A stretch of DNA of 55,834 nucleotides from Bacillota bacterium (GCA_028724185.1 JAQYDN010000019.1:1-55834); one strand, 5' to 3'; shown: positions 7,709 to 16,849, counted from the stretch's first letter. The notes: generated by a model from the sequence alone, not told the origin. Program-made: numbers and translations.

Positions 7709-10700
7709 GTGAAGGTACTCATCGTGGGCGGCGGCGGCCGCGAGCACGCGATCGGCAAGGCGATCGCCAAAAATGATAAGGTAGAAAAAATTTACTTCGC
7801 TCCGGGCAACGGCGGCACCGAGGATATCGGCGAAAACATCGCCCTCGGAGCGGAAGACACGACGGGGCTGTTGAAGTTCGCGAAAGACATGGCCATCGAC
7901 TTTACCGTCGTAGGGCCCGAGGCTCCCCTCGTCGACGGCATCGTCGACCTGTTCGAGGACGAAGGCCTCTTGGTCTTCGGACCGCGCAAGGAAGCGGCCG
8001 AACTCGAGGGTTCGAAGGTCGTCGCCAAGGAATTTTGCAACCGCCACGGCATCCCGACGGCGGCCTACACGGAATCGACCGACGCCGATACGGTTCGCCA
8101 GACGGCGATTAATATGTTGCACAAAGACGGCGTCTGCGTCTTAAAGGCGGACGGACTCGCCGCGGGCAAGGGCGTCACGATCGCCTACAGTGAGGCCGAC
8201 ATCGAGGCGTTCATTGACGACGTCTTCGTCGAAAAGAAGTTCGGGGGCGACCGCGTCGTCGTCGAGGAATTTTTAGACGGCTTCGAGATGAGTCTCCTCG
8301 CCTTTTGCGACGGCAAGACGGTCAAGCCGCTTTCGACGTCGAAAGACCACAAGTCGATTTATGAAGGGGGACGAGGTCCCAACACCGGCGGCATGGGCAG
8401 CTACGCGCCCAACGTCGAGGCGCTTCCGCTCCTCGATTCGATTGATGAGACCCTCGTGAAACCTTTCTTAAAGGGCCTAAAGGACGACGAACTCGACTTC
8501 CGCGGTCTGATCTTTATGGGCATCATGATCGGCGATAAGGGTCCCCAAATTCTCGAGTATAATTGTCGATTCGGCGATCCCGAGACGCAATCGGTCCTCG
8601 AGCGCTTGGACGGCGACCTCCTCGAGATTATGATGGCGACGGCGAAGGGCGAACTCGACTCCGTCGAGGTGAAGGAAAACGACAAGAAGGTCGTCTCGCT
8701 CGTCCTCGCGAGCGGCGGCTACCCGCTTTCCTCGGAAAAGGGCGTGCCGATCCACATCCCGAGCGACTTAAAAGACGTCGCCGTCTTCCACGCCGGCACG
8801 GCGATCAAAGACGGCGAGCTCGTCACAAACGGCGGCCGCGTCCTGACGGTGACGGCATCGGCGGATAATTTCGACGAGGCGATGAAACGCGCCTACGCCG
8901 CGGCCGATGCGATAACCTTTGAACACAAGCAAATTCGAAGAGACATCGGACCGATGCTCTCCCGCGTCTACGTCGGACGCAAGGACGGGTTTAACAACGC
9001 CGAGGTCGCGCTCAAAGAGCAACTGAATGAAGAGCTCGGCATCGAACTCGACGACGTGAAGATCTACGCGCGATACGACCTCGAGGGCTTAACGGCGGAA
9101 GAGGTCGAGCGTCTGTCGAAGGAAGTCCTCTCCGAAGCGCCGAGCGACCGTCTATACGTCGACGCGTCGGCGTATCGCCTGCAGGCGGAGATGGAACGCG
9201 GGCTCGTCGTGGAGTATCAACCGGGCCAATACGACCAGCGCAACGCCGGTGTCATGGACACCGCGACGGCGATGTTCGGACACACGCACTTGCAGTCGAA
9301 GACGGCGACGGTTTACGACTTTAAAGGCGACATCGACGAGGACGATTACGAGGCGATCGTAGGCCACCTGGTCAACCCGGTCGACCAAAAGATCGGAAAC
9401 CTCTTCGGCGTGCCGACGACGCTTAAAAAAGAATCGTTGCAAAACCTCGACAACCCCGTGATCGAAGGATTTAAGGACTGGGACGAGGACGAGCTAACGC
9501 GACAGTTCGACGCGCTTGATCTCGCCATGAGCATCGAGGACTTTGCCTTTATCCAAGAACACTTTAAGGCGATCGGTCGCGACATCAACGAAACGGAACT
9601 CGCGATCTTAGATACCTATTGGTCGGATCACTGTCGCCACACGACGTTTAACACGGCGCTCGACATCGACTTCGACGACAAGGTCTCGCCCGTTATCAAA
9701 GAGGCGTTCGATCACTATATGGCGACGCGGAAGGAATTAAACCGCACCAAGCCCGTGAGTCTGATGGATCTCGGGACGATCGTCGCGAAGTATTTAAAGA
9801 AAAACGGCATCAAGACCAATATCGAGGAGTCCGAGGAGATCAACGCCTGTTCGATCCGCATCGACATCGACGCGGAAGACTTAAAGACGGGCGAGGTCGA
9901 GACGATTCCCTACCTCCTGATGTTTAAGAACGAAACGCACAACCACCCCACGGAGATCGAACCCTACGGCGGCGCTTCGACTTGTCTGGGCGGTTGTATC
10001 CGCGATCCGCTCTCCGGGCGCGCCTACGTCTACCAGGCACTTCGCCTGACGGGCAGCGGCGACCCCACGATGCCGATCGAGGATACGTGGGAAAGCAAAC
10101 TGCCCCAAAAGAAGATCACGACCGAGGCGGCGAACGGCTACGCTTCCTACGGAAACCAAATCGGGATTCCCGCGGGCCTCGTCGAAGAAATCTATCACCC
10201 CGGCTACATGGCCAAGCGCGTGGAAGTCGGCGCCGTCGTAGGCGCCGTCGCCGAGGAGAATGTATGGCGCGGGACGCCCGAACCGGGAGATATCATCCTC
10301 CTCATGGGCGGACGGACCGGCCGAGACGGCGTCGGCGGAGCGACCGGATCGAGCAAGAAGCACACGTCTCACTCGCTCGCGACCGCATCGGCCGAAGTCC
10401 AAAAGGGCAACGCGCCCCAAGAGCGCAAGCTGCTGCGCCTGTTCAGAAAGCCCGAGATCGCATCGAAAATTAAGCGCTGCAACGACTTCGGCGCGGGCGG
10501 CGTCTCCGTCGCCATCGGCGAACTCGCCCCGGGCGTGCGGATTCAACTCGACAAGGTACCGCTCAAATACGAGGGCCTTTCTCCGAAGGAAATCGCGATC
10601 TCCGAGTCGCAAGAGCGCATGGCCGTCGTCATCCGAAAGGGCGACCTCGACCTGTTTAAGCGCCTGAGCGACGAGGAAAATCTGGAGATGACCGTCGTCG

Positions 10701-12649
10701 CGGAAGTTACCGAAGAGGCCTCGATGCGCATGTACTACGAGGACACCTTGATCGTCGACTTGGACCGCGCCTTTATCGAGACTTCGGGCGTCGAGCGCAG
10801 TCAATCGGTCGCAGTCGAAGAAGACGACCGCTCGCACTATATGCACAAATTCGACGAGTACACGGAGGAGGATATCGTCCGTCGCATGGCCGATCTCGAC
10901 GTCGTGAGCCAAAAGAACCTGATCGAAAAATTCGACAACAGCGTTGGACGCGGAACGGTCTTGATGCCCTTGGGCGGCAAGTACCAACTCACGCCGACGC
11001 AGGCGATGGCGGGTCTTATTCCCGTCGAAGGCAAGCGCAGCGACACCGCGAGCGTGATGAGCTTCGGCACGAACCCCGAGTTTTTGTCCGAAAACCAATT
11101 CCTGGGCGCCTACTACGCGGTCGTCGAATCGGTCGCTAAGCTCGTCGCTACCGGCGCCGCTATCGACGATATGTACTTCACCTTCCAAGAGTACTTCGAG
11201 AAACTCGGCGAAGACGCGACCCGCTGGCAAAAGCCCTTGAAGGCGCTGCTCGGCGCATTCGAAGCCTGCATGGCCTTCGAAGTACCGCCGATCGGCGGAA
11301 AGGACTCGATGAGCGGAACCTTTAGAGACAAGGACGTCCCGCCGACGCTCGTCTCCTTTGCGGTCGCGCCGATGAAGGCGAAAGACGTCGTCGGCAATGC
11401 GTTTAAAGAGGCGGGACACCGCCTGGGTATCGCGAAAGCTTCCCGCACCGAGGACGGAAAAATGGACATCGCCGCGTTTAAGGAGACGGCCGCGACGATT
11501 CGCGAGGAGATGGCGAAGGGAAACATCGTCGCCGCCGCGGCGGTTACCCGCTATGGCACACTCCCCGGTATCATCATCTCCGCGATGGGTAACGGACTCG
11601 GCTTTGACGTCGAACTCGACGACCTCTACAACGCCCGCTACGGCGACATTATCCTCGAGTACAGCGAGGACATCGAGGGCGTCGAGTCGATCGGCGAACT
11701 CACAAAAGAGGGCTATGTCGTAAACGGCAAGTCGCTCGACAAGGACGCCATTATGGACGCTTATCGCGGCGGCCTCGAATCGGTCTTCCCTTCGGAAGTC
11801 GAACAGAGCGAGGAGACGATCGCGAAACGTCAAGAGGGAACGTCGCGCGTAGAAGAGAGAGCCGCTCAAGACGATTGTCGCGTCGTCATCGCCTGTTTCC
11901 CCGGAACGAACAGCGAATACGACACCGCCGATGTCTTTACGAAGGCGGGGGCCGACGTCGACGTCTTCGTCTTCCGCAATCAGACGGCGGAGGAGACCGT
12001 CGAGTCGATCGACCGCTTGGCGCAAAAGGTAAAAGACGCCGACATCTTCGCCATCCCCGGCGGGTTCAGCTTCAGCGACGAGCCGGACGGCTCCGCGAAG
12101 TTTATCGCCAACATCCTACGCACCGATGCGATGAAAGAAGCGCTCGATGCGCTCGTGAAGGACAAGAAGGGATTGGTCTTGGGCATCTGCAACGGATTCC
12201 AAGCGCTCATTAAATCGGGCTACCTCCCCTACGGCGAAGCGCGCGTCCAGGCGGAAGATTCGCCGACTTTGACCTTTAACGACAATTCGCGCCACGTCGC
12301 GCGCATCGTCGAGACCGAAGTCGTGACGAACGACTCGCCCTGGCTCAAGAACTTGACGCCGGGTGACCGCTATTTCGTCCCGGTAAGCCACGGCGAAGGA
12401 CGTCTGGTCTGCTCGAAGGAACAGGCGAAAGAATTGGTCGAAAAGAACCAAATCGCCTTTACCTATATCGACAATCCCAACGGCAGCTCCTTTAATATCG
12501 AAGGGCTGTTGAGCGAAGACGGCCACATCTTGGGTAAGATGGGCCACATCGAACGGGTCGAAGACGGCCTCTACGTCAACATCCCCGACATGGAAATCAT
12601 GCCCGTGATTCAGGCCGGCGTCGATTATATCAAGGGAAAGAAGAACTAA
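7709..12649 (+). CDS. PurD-PurL fusion: GAR synthetase joined to large-type FGAM synthetase
   Basis: One uninterrupted frame of 1,646 codons starting at GTG behind AAGGAGG. Residues 1 to about 415 are a complete GAR synthetase: VLIVGGGGREHAIG at the N terminus, an ATP-grasp core with LKADGLAAGKGV, GRGPNTGGMGSYAP and EYNCRFGDPETQ, ending RRDIG. From Met416 (codon 8954-8956) the sequence is a large PurL: PurS-like N-terminal domain, TYWSDHCRHTTF, KNETHNHPTEIEP, two AIR-synthase-like halves, and a C-terminal glutaminase with PGGFSFSD, GICNGFQ (nucleophile Cys1494) and SHGEGR. The pair would perform steps 2 and 4 of purine synthesis; step 3 (purN) is encoded just upstream. The junction has no stop and no good ribosome binding site. 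The few residues that usually follow RRDIG in PurD are missing, so the linker is minimal. No frameshift is visible on either side. The last gene of the operon. Confidence 0.93.
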   Translation: MKVLIVGGGGREHAIGKAIAKNDKVEKIYFAPGNGGTEDIGENIALGAEDTTGLLKFAKDMAIDFTVVGPEAPLVDGIVDLFEDEGLLVFGPRKEAAELEGSKVVAKEFCNRHGIPTAAYTESTDADTVRQTAINMLHKDGVCVLKADGLAAGKGVTIAYSEADIEAFIDDVFVEKKFGGDRVVVEEFLDGFEMSLLAFCDGKTVKPLSTSKDHKSIYEGGRGPNTGGMGSYAPNVEALPLLDSIDETLVKPFLKGLKDDELDFRGLIFMGIMIGDKGPQILEYNCRFGDPETQSVLERLDGDLLEIMMATAKGELDSVEVKENDKKVVSLVLASGGYPLSSEKGVPIHIPSDLKDVAVFHAGTAIKDGELVTNGGRVLTVTASADNFDEAMKRAYAAADAITFEHKQIRRDIGPMLSRVYVGRKDGFNNAEVALKEQLNEELGIELDDVKIYARYDLEGLTAEEVERLSKEVLSEAPSDRLYVDASAYRLQAEMERGLVVEYQPGQYDQRNAGVMDTATAMFGHTHLQSKTATVYDFKGDIDEDDYEAIVGHLVNPVDQKIGNLFGVPTTLKKESLQNLDNPVIEGFKDWDEDELTRQFDALDLAMSIEDFAFIQEHFKAIGRDINETELAILDTYWSDHCRHTTFNTALDIDFDDKVSPVIKEAFDHYMATRKELNRTKPVSLMDLGTIVAKYLKKNGIKTNIEESEEINACSIRIDIDAEDLKTGEVETIPYLLMFKNETHNHPTEIEPYGGASTCLGGCIRDPLSGRAYVYQALRLTGSGDPTMPIEDTWESKLPQKKITTEAANGYASYGNQIGIPAGLVEEIYHPGYMAKRVEVGAVVGAVAEENVWRGTPEPGDIILLMGGRTGRDGVGGATGSSKKHTSHSLATASAEVQKGNAPQERKLLRLFRKPEIASKIKRCNDFGAGGVSVAIGELAPGVRIQLDKVPLKYEGLSPKEIAISESQERMAVVIRKGDLDLFKRLSDEENLEMTVVAEVTEEASMRMYYEDTLIVDLDRAFIETSGVERSQSVAVEEDDRSHYMHKFDEYTEEDIVRRMADLDVVSQKNLIEKFDNSVGRGTVLMPLGGKYQLTPTQAMAGLIPVEGKRSDTASVMSFGTNPEFLSENQFLGAYYAVVESVAKLVATGAAIDDMYFTFQEYFEKLGEDATRWQKPLKALLGAFEACMAFEVPPIGGKDSMSGTFRDKDVPPTLVSFAVAPMKAKDVVGNAFKEAGHRLGIAKASRTEDGKMDIAAFKETAATIREEMAKGNIVAAAAVTRYGTLPGIIISAMGNGLGFDVELDDLYNARYGDIILEYSEDIEGVESIGELTKEGYVVNGKSLDKDAIMDAYRGGLESVFPSEVEQSEETIAKRQEGTSRVEERAAQDDCRVVIACFPGTNSEYDTADVFTKAGADVDVFVFRNQTAEETVESIDRLAQKVKDADIFAIPGGFSFSDEPDGSAKFIANILRTDAMKEALDALVKDKKGLVLGICNGFQALIKSGYLPYGEARVQAEDSPTLTFNDNSRHVARIVETEVVTNDSPWLKNLTPGDRYFVPVSHGEGRLVCSKEQAKELVEKNQIAFTYIDNPNGSSFNIEGLLSEDGHILGKMGHIERVEDGLYVNIPDMEIMPVIQAGVDYIKGKKN

Positions 12650-12662
12650 ATAGAATCGAAGG

Positions 12663-12689
12663 AGATCCCCCGAGCGGGGATCTTTTTTT
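12663..12689 (+). terminator. Purine operon terminator
   Basis: AGATCCCC (12663-12670), loop CGAGC, GGGGATCT (12676-12683), then a T-tract. The left copy of the 17-bp direct repeat begins in this T-tract. Confidence 0.9.
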
Positions 12690-12701
12690 GTGCGGAAGAT
12701 T
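12685..12701 (+). repeat. 17-bp direct repeat, left copy (island boundary)
   Basis: TTTTTGTGCGGAAGATT, identical to 17090-17106. It starts in the T-tract of the purL terminator and ends where the AT-rich sequence begins. Confidence 0.85.
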
Positions 12702-12703
12702 TA

Positions 12704-12759
12704 TTTATGAAAAATCCCTCCTATATCAAATATTTGATATAGGAGGGATTTTTCATAAA
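12704..12759. repeat. 56-bp perfect palindrome
   Basis: Arms 12704-12730 and 12733-12759 are exact reverse complements around TA, so all 56 bases form one palindrome. The inner part has A-tract, TCCCTCC and GGAGGGA, T-tract, and would act as a terminator on both strands, most likely for the minus-strand regulator that ends at 12841. It begins two bases inside the island boundary, so it could also be an element end. Confidence 0.85.
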
Positions 12760-12840
12760 TGCCTGAGATATCGACGAATAATAAAAACTCACAGGGAGTG
12801 AATGTTATTTATTATAAATAACGGGCTTTACAAAGGAATC

Positions 12841-13407
12841 TTAATATTTTATGAGGGATAAATATGAGACTGGTTCATCAGAAATATTTTCATAAGAGTG
12901 TTCTTCGTCTCCTTCAAAACTTAATGTATCAAATTTATGCATAATGAAGCGTTCTGTCCCCACATGCATAATCAGTTCTCCATCGATAACAAATATGTAT
13001 TCTCTTAATGCGTTATTATGTCCAGTGGATTGATATTTTGAATTTGGGCGCAAGGTAACAAATAATCCGTCTAATGGTGACAGCGGATCGAATGAAAAAA
13101 TATTTTGAATGAGAACATGATGATTCTCTGTTATTGGCATGGCTTCATCTAGAGTTAAAACTTTATAGTCTGACTTATTGCTATTCGATAAAAGCGTGGC
13201 TAAAGGGATTCTTAAACCTGTAGAAATTTTCCAAATTGTAGAGACGGTGGGGGAAGATTCTCCACGCTCAATTTGACTTAACATAGTTTTAGAAACGCCG
13301 GTTTTATGCGAAGCTTCATCTAAAGTATAGCCTAATCTATTTCGTTCTTCACGTAAGGTTTGGCCTAAACGTAAAGCATCAAAACTCATTTCTATTTCGT
13401 TATCCAT
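12841..13407 (-). CDS. XRE-family regulator with C-terminal cupin domain
   Basis: A 188-residue DNA-binding protein. Residues about 11-65 form a Cro/C1-type helix-turn-helix (LGQTLREERNRLGYTLDEAS, then VSKTMLSQIERGESSPTVST), and about 105-185 a single cupin fold typical of PuuR/MocR-like small-molecule sensors. Such proteins generally control adjacent amine or amino-acid catabolism genes. Start at ATG 13407 is chosen for the AGGAGGT upstream. It is divergent from nhaC-ortAB, with two inverted repeats in the shared region, which suggests it regulates them; the effector is unknown. AT-rich like the rest of the island. Confidence 0.9.
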   Translation of the reverse strand: MDNEIEMSFDALRLGQTLREERNRLGYTLDEASHKTGVSKTMLSQIERGESSPTVSTIWKISTGLRIPLATLLSNSNKSDYKVLTLDEAMPITENHHVLIQNIFSFDPLSPLDGLFVTLRPNSKYQSTGHNNALREYIFVIDGELIMHVGTERFIMHKFDTLSFEGDEEHSYENISDEPVSYLSLIKY

Positions 13408-13460
13408 AGTGATCAGCACCTCCTGCTTCCTAAAAGTCTAAATTCTATAATACAGATTTT

Positions 13461-13490
13461 AGTATATGTTTTCCAGTAAATAAAATGCAA
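13461..13490 (-). promoter_or_regulatory. Promoter of the XRE-cupin regulator
   Basis: On the minus strand: TTGCAT (13490-13485), an 18-bp spacer, TATACT (13466-13461). Confidence 0.6.
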
Positions 13491-13518
13491 AATATTGAAA
13501 ACAACCTTTAGAAAACGG

Positions 13519-13547
13519 TTGCAGTTTATAATAAAGTATGCTACCAT
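13519..13547 (+). promoter_or_regulatory. Promoter of nhaC-ortAB
   Basis: TTGCAG (13519-13524), 17-bp spacer, TACCAT (13542-13547) with a TGC extended -10. It is back to back with the regulator promoter. Confidence 0.6.
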
Positions 13548-13554
13548 TCAATTA

Positions 13555-13611
13555 AATACGATATAACGAATTTATTACTTTATATCGTATTAATTTCGCG
13601 GCGAAATTAAT
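13555..13611. repeat. Two adjacent inverted repeats, candidate operators
   Basis: AATACGATATAA (13555-13566) is repeated inverted at 13580-13591, and ATTAATTTCG (13589-13598) inverted at 13602-13611. They lie just downstream of the nhaC promoter, where a repressor would block elongation or initiation, and no T-tract follows. Binding by the divergent XRE protein is inference. Confidence 0.5.
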
Positions 13612-13664
13612 TCCGACTATTACATCAGAATCTTAGGTTCTGAATTTGTTATCGGGAGGCTTTT

Positions 13665-15098
13665 ATGGGAAAAAAAGATAAATTGGATTTTTATGGGGGT
13701 GAATGGTTCTCATTTATTCCGTTTATTGTTTTTATTGCGACTATTATTTTGACAACGTTTGTATGGAGGTCCATTTCTAATGGCGCTTTATGGTTGCCGG
13801 CTTTCTTCGCAATAGTTATTGCATTCTTCTTTGCAAAAGACAAACAACTGTACTCTGAAGTATTGGTCCACGGAATGTCTAGTAGAGAGGCGATTACACC
13901 TATTTTGTGCTGGTTTTTTGCGGGAGTGTTCTCTAAAGTGCTTAGTTCTTCAGGTCTTGCCTTAGCAATAGCGGGATTTTCTGCAAATTTGGGAGTAGGA
14001 CCGATTCTATTTTTAGAGATTACATTTATTGCATCTGCATTATTTGCGACGGCAACAGGTACAGGATTTGGCACGATTGCCACAGCGATGGGAGTTTTAT
14101 ATCCTGCGGGGATTTCGATTGGTTGTTATCCCGAATTGTTGGCAGGAGTAATTATTTCCGGTGCTGTGTTTGGTGACAATCTGGCACCTGTTTCCGATAC
14201 GACGATTTGTTCGGCAACTACACAAGGTGTCGATGTGCCGGGCGTCGTTCGTTCACGACTCAAATATGCCGCTGTTGCCGGAACAATTGCCATTGTTATA
14301 TTCGCTATACTTGGCTCTATGTTGCAAGCGAATATTAAGGTATCCACCACAACCGATCTTGCTAACTACGATCCGAAGGCGTTCTTTATGTTGCTCGGCG
14401 TTGTTGCCACATTATATGTTGCATTTAAGACCGGCGACATTGTTATTGCAACAACATGGGGTATTGTGATTTCCTCTGCAATTGGTTTAATTACCGGACA
14501 ATTTGATTTTTTGGTGATCGACTCTGCTTCCGAAAATGTCAATGCCTTAATCAATGTTAGTGGGGCCGGTTTAGATCGTGAAGTCGGAGGTATCTTGTAT
14601 GATGGCCTTTCAGGGATGCTACAAGTAAGTATATTGGCATTACTGTTGTTTGGATCAATTGCGGTCATGCGTGCGGGGGGCGGTGACATACGTTTGTTAA
14701 ATGCTTTAGGTGGTGTGTCTCGTACTGCCAAAGGTTCCGAACTCGTCATATCCGGTATGGTCATTTTGCTTTCAGGAATTATGGGATTAAATGCACCCGC
14801 AATTCTCGCTGTAGGCTCTTCATTTGCGAAACCTTTGGGTGAACAACATGGTATCTCGCCGTATCGAATCGCAAATGTGTTGGATGCACAGTCGAATACA
14901 CTAGCATACCTCTTACCCTGGACGCCTGCGATGGTGTTTACGATAAGCTTTGCAGCAGAAACGTCTGCACCGCTTATTGGCGTAGAGGTTTCGCCATTTG
15001 TTATATATCCGATGGTTTTATTAGTTGTTATGACAGCATCCATCTTTATCGGCATCGGACGAAAAGATGGTATGAATGAAAAACAATTGTCGCATTAA
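13665..15098 (+). CDS. nhaC: NhaC-family Na+/H+ antiporter-like transporter
   Basis: A 477-residue integral membrane protein with about a dozen hydrophobic segments. The stretch GDNLAPVSDTTICSATTQG is the hallmark of the NhaC family, which includes Na+/H+ antiporters and several amino-acid exchangers. Start behind GGGAGG. It is first in an operon with ortA and ortB, 19-25 bases upstream of ortA. That position suggests uptake or exchange of the amino acid that the thiolase pathway consumes, or export of Na+ or protons linked to it; sequence alone does not decide. Strongly AT-rich codon use supports transfer. Confidence 0.85.
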   Translation: MGKKDKLDFYGGEWFSFIPFIVFIATIILTTFVWRSISNGALWLPAFFAIVIAFFFAKDKQLYSEVLVHGMSSREAITPILCWFFAGVFSKVLSSSGLALAIAGFSANLGVGPILFLEITFIASALFATATGTGFGTIATAMGVLYPAGISIGCYPELLAGVIISGAVFGDNLAPVSDTTICSATTQGVDVPGVVRSRLKYAAVAGTIAIVIFAILGSMLQANIKVSTTTDLANYDPKAFFMLLGVVATLYVAFKTGDIVIATTWGIVISSAIGLITGQFDFLVIDSASENVNALINVSGAGLDREVGGILYDGLSGMLQVSILALLLFGSIAVMRAGGGDIRLLNALGGVSRTAKGSELVISGMVILLSGIMGLNAPAILAVGSSFAKPLGEQHGISPYRIANVLDAQSNTLAYLLPWTPAMVFTISFAAETSAPLIGVEVSPFVIYPMVLLVVMTASIFIGIGRKDGMNEKQLSH

Positions 15099-15123
15099 GA
15101 TTAGAAATTAGGAGGGATTGAAG

Positions 15124-15435
15124 ATGAGCAAAATTCAAAAGGGAACATGGGTGCAAATTACAAAAGTAGTTTTACCTGCAGGCAAACGCGCACCTCAAGT
15201 ACCCGAAGATACTCAACAACATGAGTTACGGATGTGGGTCAAAGGTTTCTTAAATCACGATGCTGATGTGCGGGAAGAAGTTGAAATTACAACGGTAACC
15301 GGAAGAAAAGTTTCCGGCGAGTTGTTTGCCGTCGAACCCAAATATACGCATACTTATGGAGATTTTGTTCCGGAACTTTTGAAAGTACAATGTCAATTGC
15401 GTGATATTTTATTTGGAGGTGAGAGTGATGAATAG
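15124..15435 (+). CDS. ortA: 2-amino-4-oxopentanoate thiolase, small subunit OrtA
   Basis: A 103-residue protein whose signature stretches KGTWVQITKVVL, RAPQVPEDTQ, MWVKGFL and GDFVPELLKV match the OrtA family. With OrtB it cleaves 2-amino-4-oxopentanoate with CoA to acetyl-CoA and alanine in oxidative ornithine degradation. The start at ATG 15124 follows AGGAGGG; a TTG at 15118 is in frame but too close to it. It overlaps ortB by eight bases, so the two subunits are translationally coupled. Confidence 0.85.
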   Translation: MSKIQKGTWVQITKVVLPAGKRAPQVPEDTQQHELRMWVKGFLNHDADVREEVEITTVTGRKVSGELFAVEPKYTHTYGDFVPELLKVQCQLRDILFGGESDE

Positions 15436-16849
15436 AGATAATTCCTATGAATCTATTTTAAGTCGTCAAAATGAAATTATGTTGTCGTCTACGGGAATCG
15501 ACTATTCTAAATTTGAATCGGAAGGAATTGGTTTCGACTATGAAAAAATGATGAGAGAGCCCGAAGATTTTTCAATCGAAGAGATCCGGAAAATTCAAGC
15601 CGATCGTGCAGTAGGAAATACCCCGCTTTTAGAAATGAAAAATCTTACCGCATTGGCGAGAAAATATGCGGAGCCGGGAAAAGGTGCACGTATTTTTGTA
15701 AAGGACGAAGCGTGTAATGCGTCGGGCAGTTTTAAAGCCCGCCGCGCGTCAATGGCCGTATATCTCGCAAAAAAACTAGGCTACAAAGGCGTTGCCTGTG
15801 CGACATCTGGCAATTATGGCGCCGCCGTCGCCGCACAAGCTGCCATGGCGGGATTGCACTGTATTGTCGTACAAGAATGTTACGACAGCAGAATGGTCGG
15901 ACAGCCTGAAATTCTGGAGAAACAAAGGATCTGTGAAGCGTACGGCGCAGAAGTTATTCAACTGACTGTTGGACCGGAGCTCTTTTCCACGTATCTGCAA
16001 ATATTAGAAGAAACCGGTTATTTCAACGCATCGCTTTATGTCCCCTTTGCCATTGCGGGAATCGAAACGCTGGGATATGAATTGGTAGAACAGTGTAGAG
16101 AAAAGACCGGAAAAGATCCGGATGTCGTCGTCTGCACTAATGCAGGTGGCGGGAATCTTACCGGTACGGCAAGAGGTGTAAAAAAAGCCGGTTCGAAAGC
16201 GCAGATTGTCGGCGCATCGGTCGATTTGAGCGGTTTGCATATGGCGTCAGATCACGATTTCAACAGAAAATCATTTACGACGGGGCACACGGGATTCAGC
16301 ATTCCGTTTATCACGTGGCCGGATCGCTCGGATGTACCGCGAAATGCAGCTCGATTTTTACGTTACGCCGACCGCTATGTCATCGTCAAACAAGGCGAAA
16401 CATTTTATATCACTGAGGCGCTTGCGAGCCTAGAGGGGTATGAACGCGGACCCGCCGGAAATACGTCGTTGACGGCGGCATTCGCCATGGCCCAAGATAT
16501 GGATGAAGATCAAATTATCATCGTTCAAGAGACGGAGTATACGGGTGCGGGAAAACACCCCACGGCTCAGCTTACTTTTGCCAAGAAAAATGGTGTAGAA
16601 ATTAAGTTTGGAAACCCTGATGATGATAAACCGGGTGAAAATATCATATTCCCAAGTGATCCTTCTTTTATTAAGGCTAGAGAATTTGATATGAATGCAT
16701 TACGTAGATCCTATATTAAGAACGCGGTCAAGAATAACCAACTTCAAAAAGCGACACGAGCTGATATAATTTATTTATCTGAAGAAACGAAACTCTCTGA
16801 AGATGAGGTTATACAAAAACTTAAAGAATTTGATGTGGAAGCCGAATAA
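15428..16849 (+). CDS. ortB: 2-amino-4-oxopentanoate thiolase, large PLP subunit OrtB
   Basis: A 473-residue fold-type II PLP enzyme. NTPLLEMKNLTALAR leads to DEACNASGSFKARRA, whose Lys103 should bind PLP, then CATSGNYGAAVA and the glycine-rich phosphate loop NAGGGNLTGTARG. Length and N-terminal region match OrtB rather than threonine synthase or cysteine synthase. Start at ATG 15428 follows TGGAGGTGAG and lies inside the end of ortA. The ornithine racemase, ornithine aminomutase (oraS/oraE) and diaminopentanoate dehydrogenase (ord) genes normally found next to ortAB are absent from the window. Base composition is intermediate. Confidence 0.88.
   Translation: MNRDNSYESILSRQNEIMLSSTGIDYSKFESEGIGFDYEKMMREPEDFSIEEIRKIQADRAVGNTPLLEMKNLTALARKYAEPGKGARIFVKDEACNASGSFKARRASMAVYLAKKLGYKGVACATSGNYGAAVAAQAAMAGLHCIVVQECYDSRMVGQPEILEKQRICEAYGAEVIQLTVGPELFSTYLQILEETGYFNASLYVPFAIAGIETLGYELVEQCREKTGKDPDVVVCTNAGGGNLTGTARGVKKAGSKAQIVGASVDLSGLHMASDHDFNRKSFTTGHTGFSIPFITWPDRSDVPRNAARFLRYADRYVIVKQGETFYITEALASLEGYERGPAGNTSLTAAFAMAQDMDEDQIIIVQETEYTGAGKHPTAQLTFAKKNGVEIKFGNPDDDKPGENIIFPSDPSFIKAREFDMNALRRSYIKNAVKNNQLQKATRADIIYLSEETKLSEDEVIQKLKEFDVEAE

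Noticed and set aside
8930-8970. Separate purL start at ATG 8954
   Set aside because: There is no stop codon ending purD and no good ribosome binding site before 8954, so a fusion is the simpler reading, although internal initiation cannot be excluded.
9881-12025. 714-codon minus-strand open frame opposite purL
   Set aside because: It mirrors the purL coding frame; long antisense frames arise from the GAC/GTC/GCC-rich codon use here. The product has no domain pattern and no ribosome binding site.
13555-13611. Terminator upstream of nhaC
   Set aside because: The inverted repeats have no following T-tract on either strand and overlap the region just after a promoter, so operators are more likely.
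15401-15427. Longer ortB start
   Set aside because: The upstream start lacks a ribosome binding site; TGGAGGTGAG fits ATG 15428.
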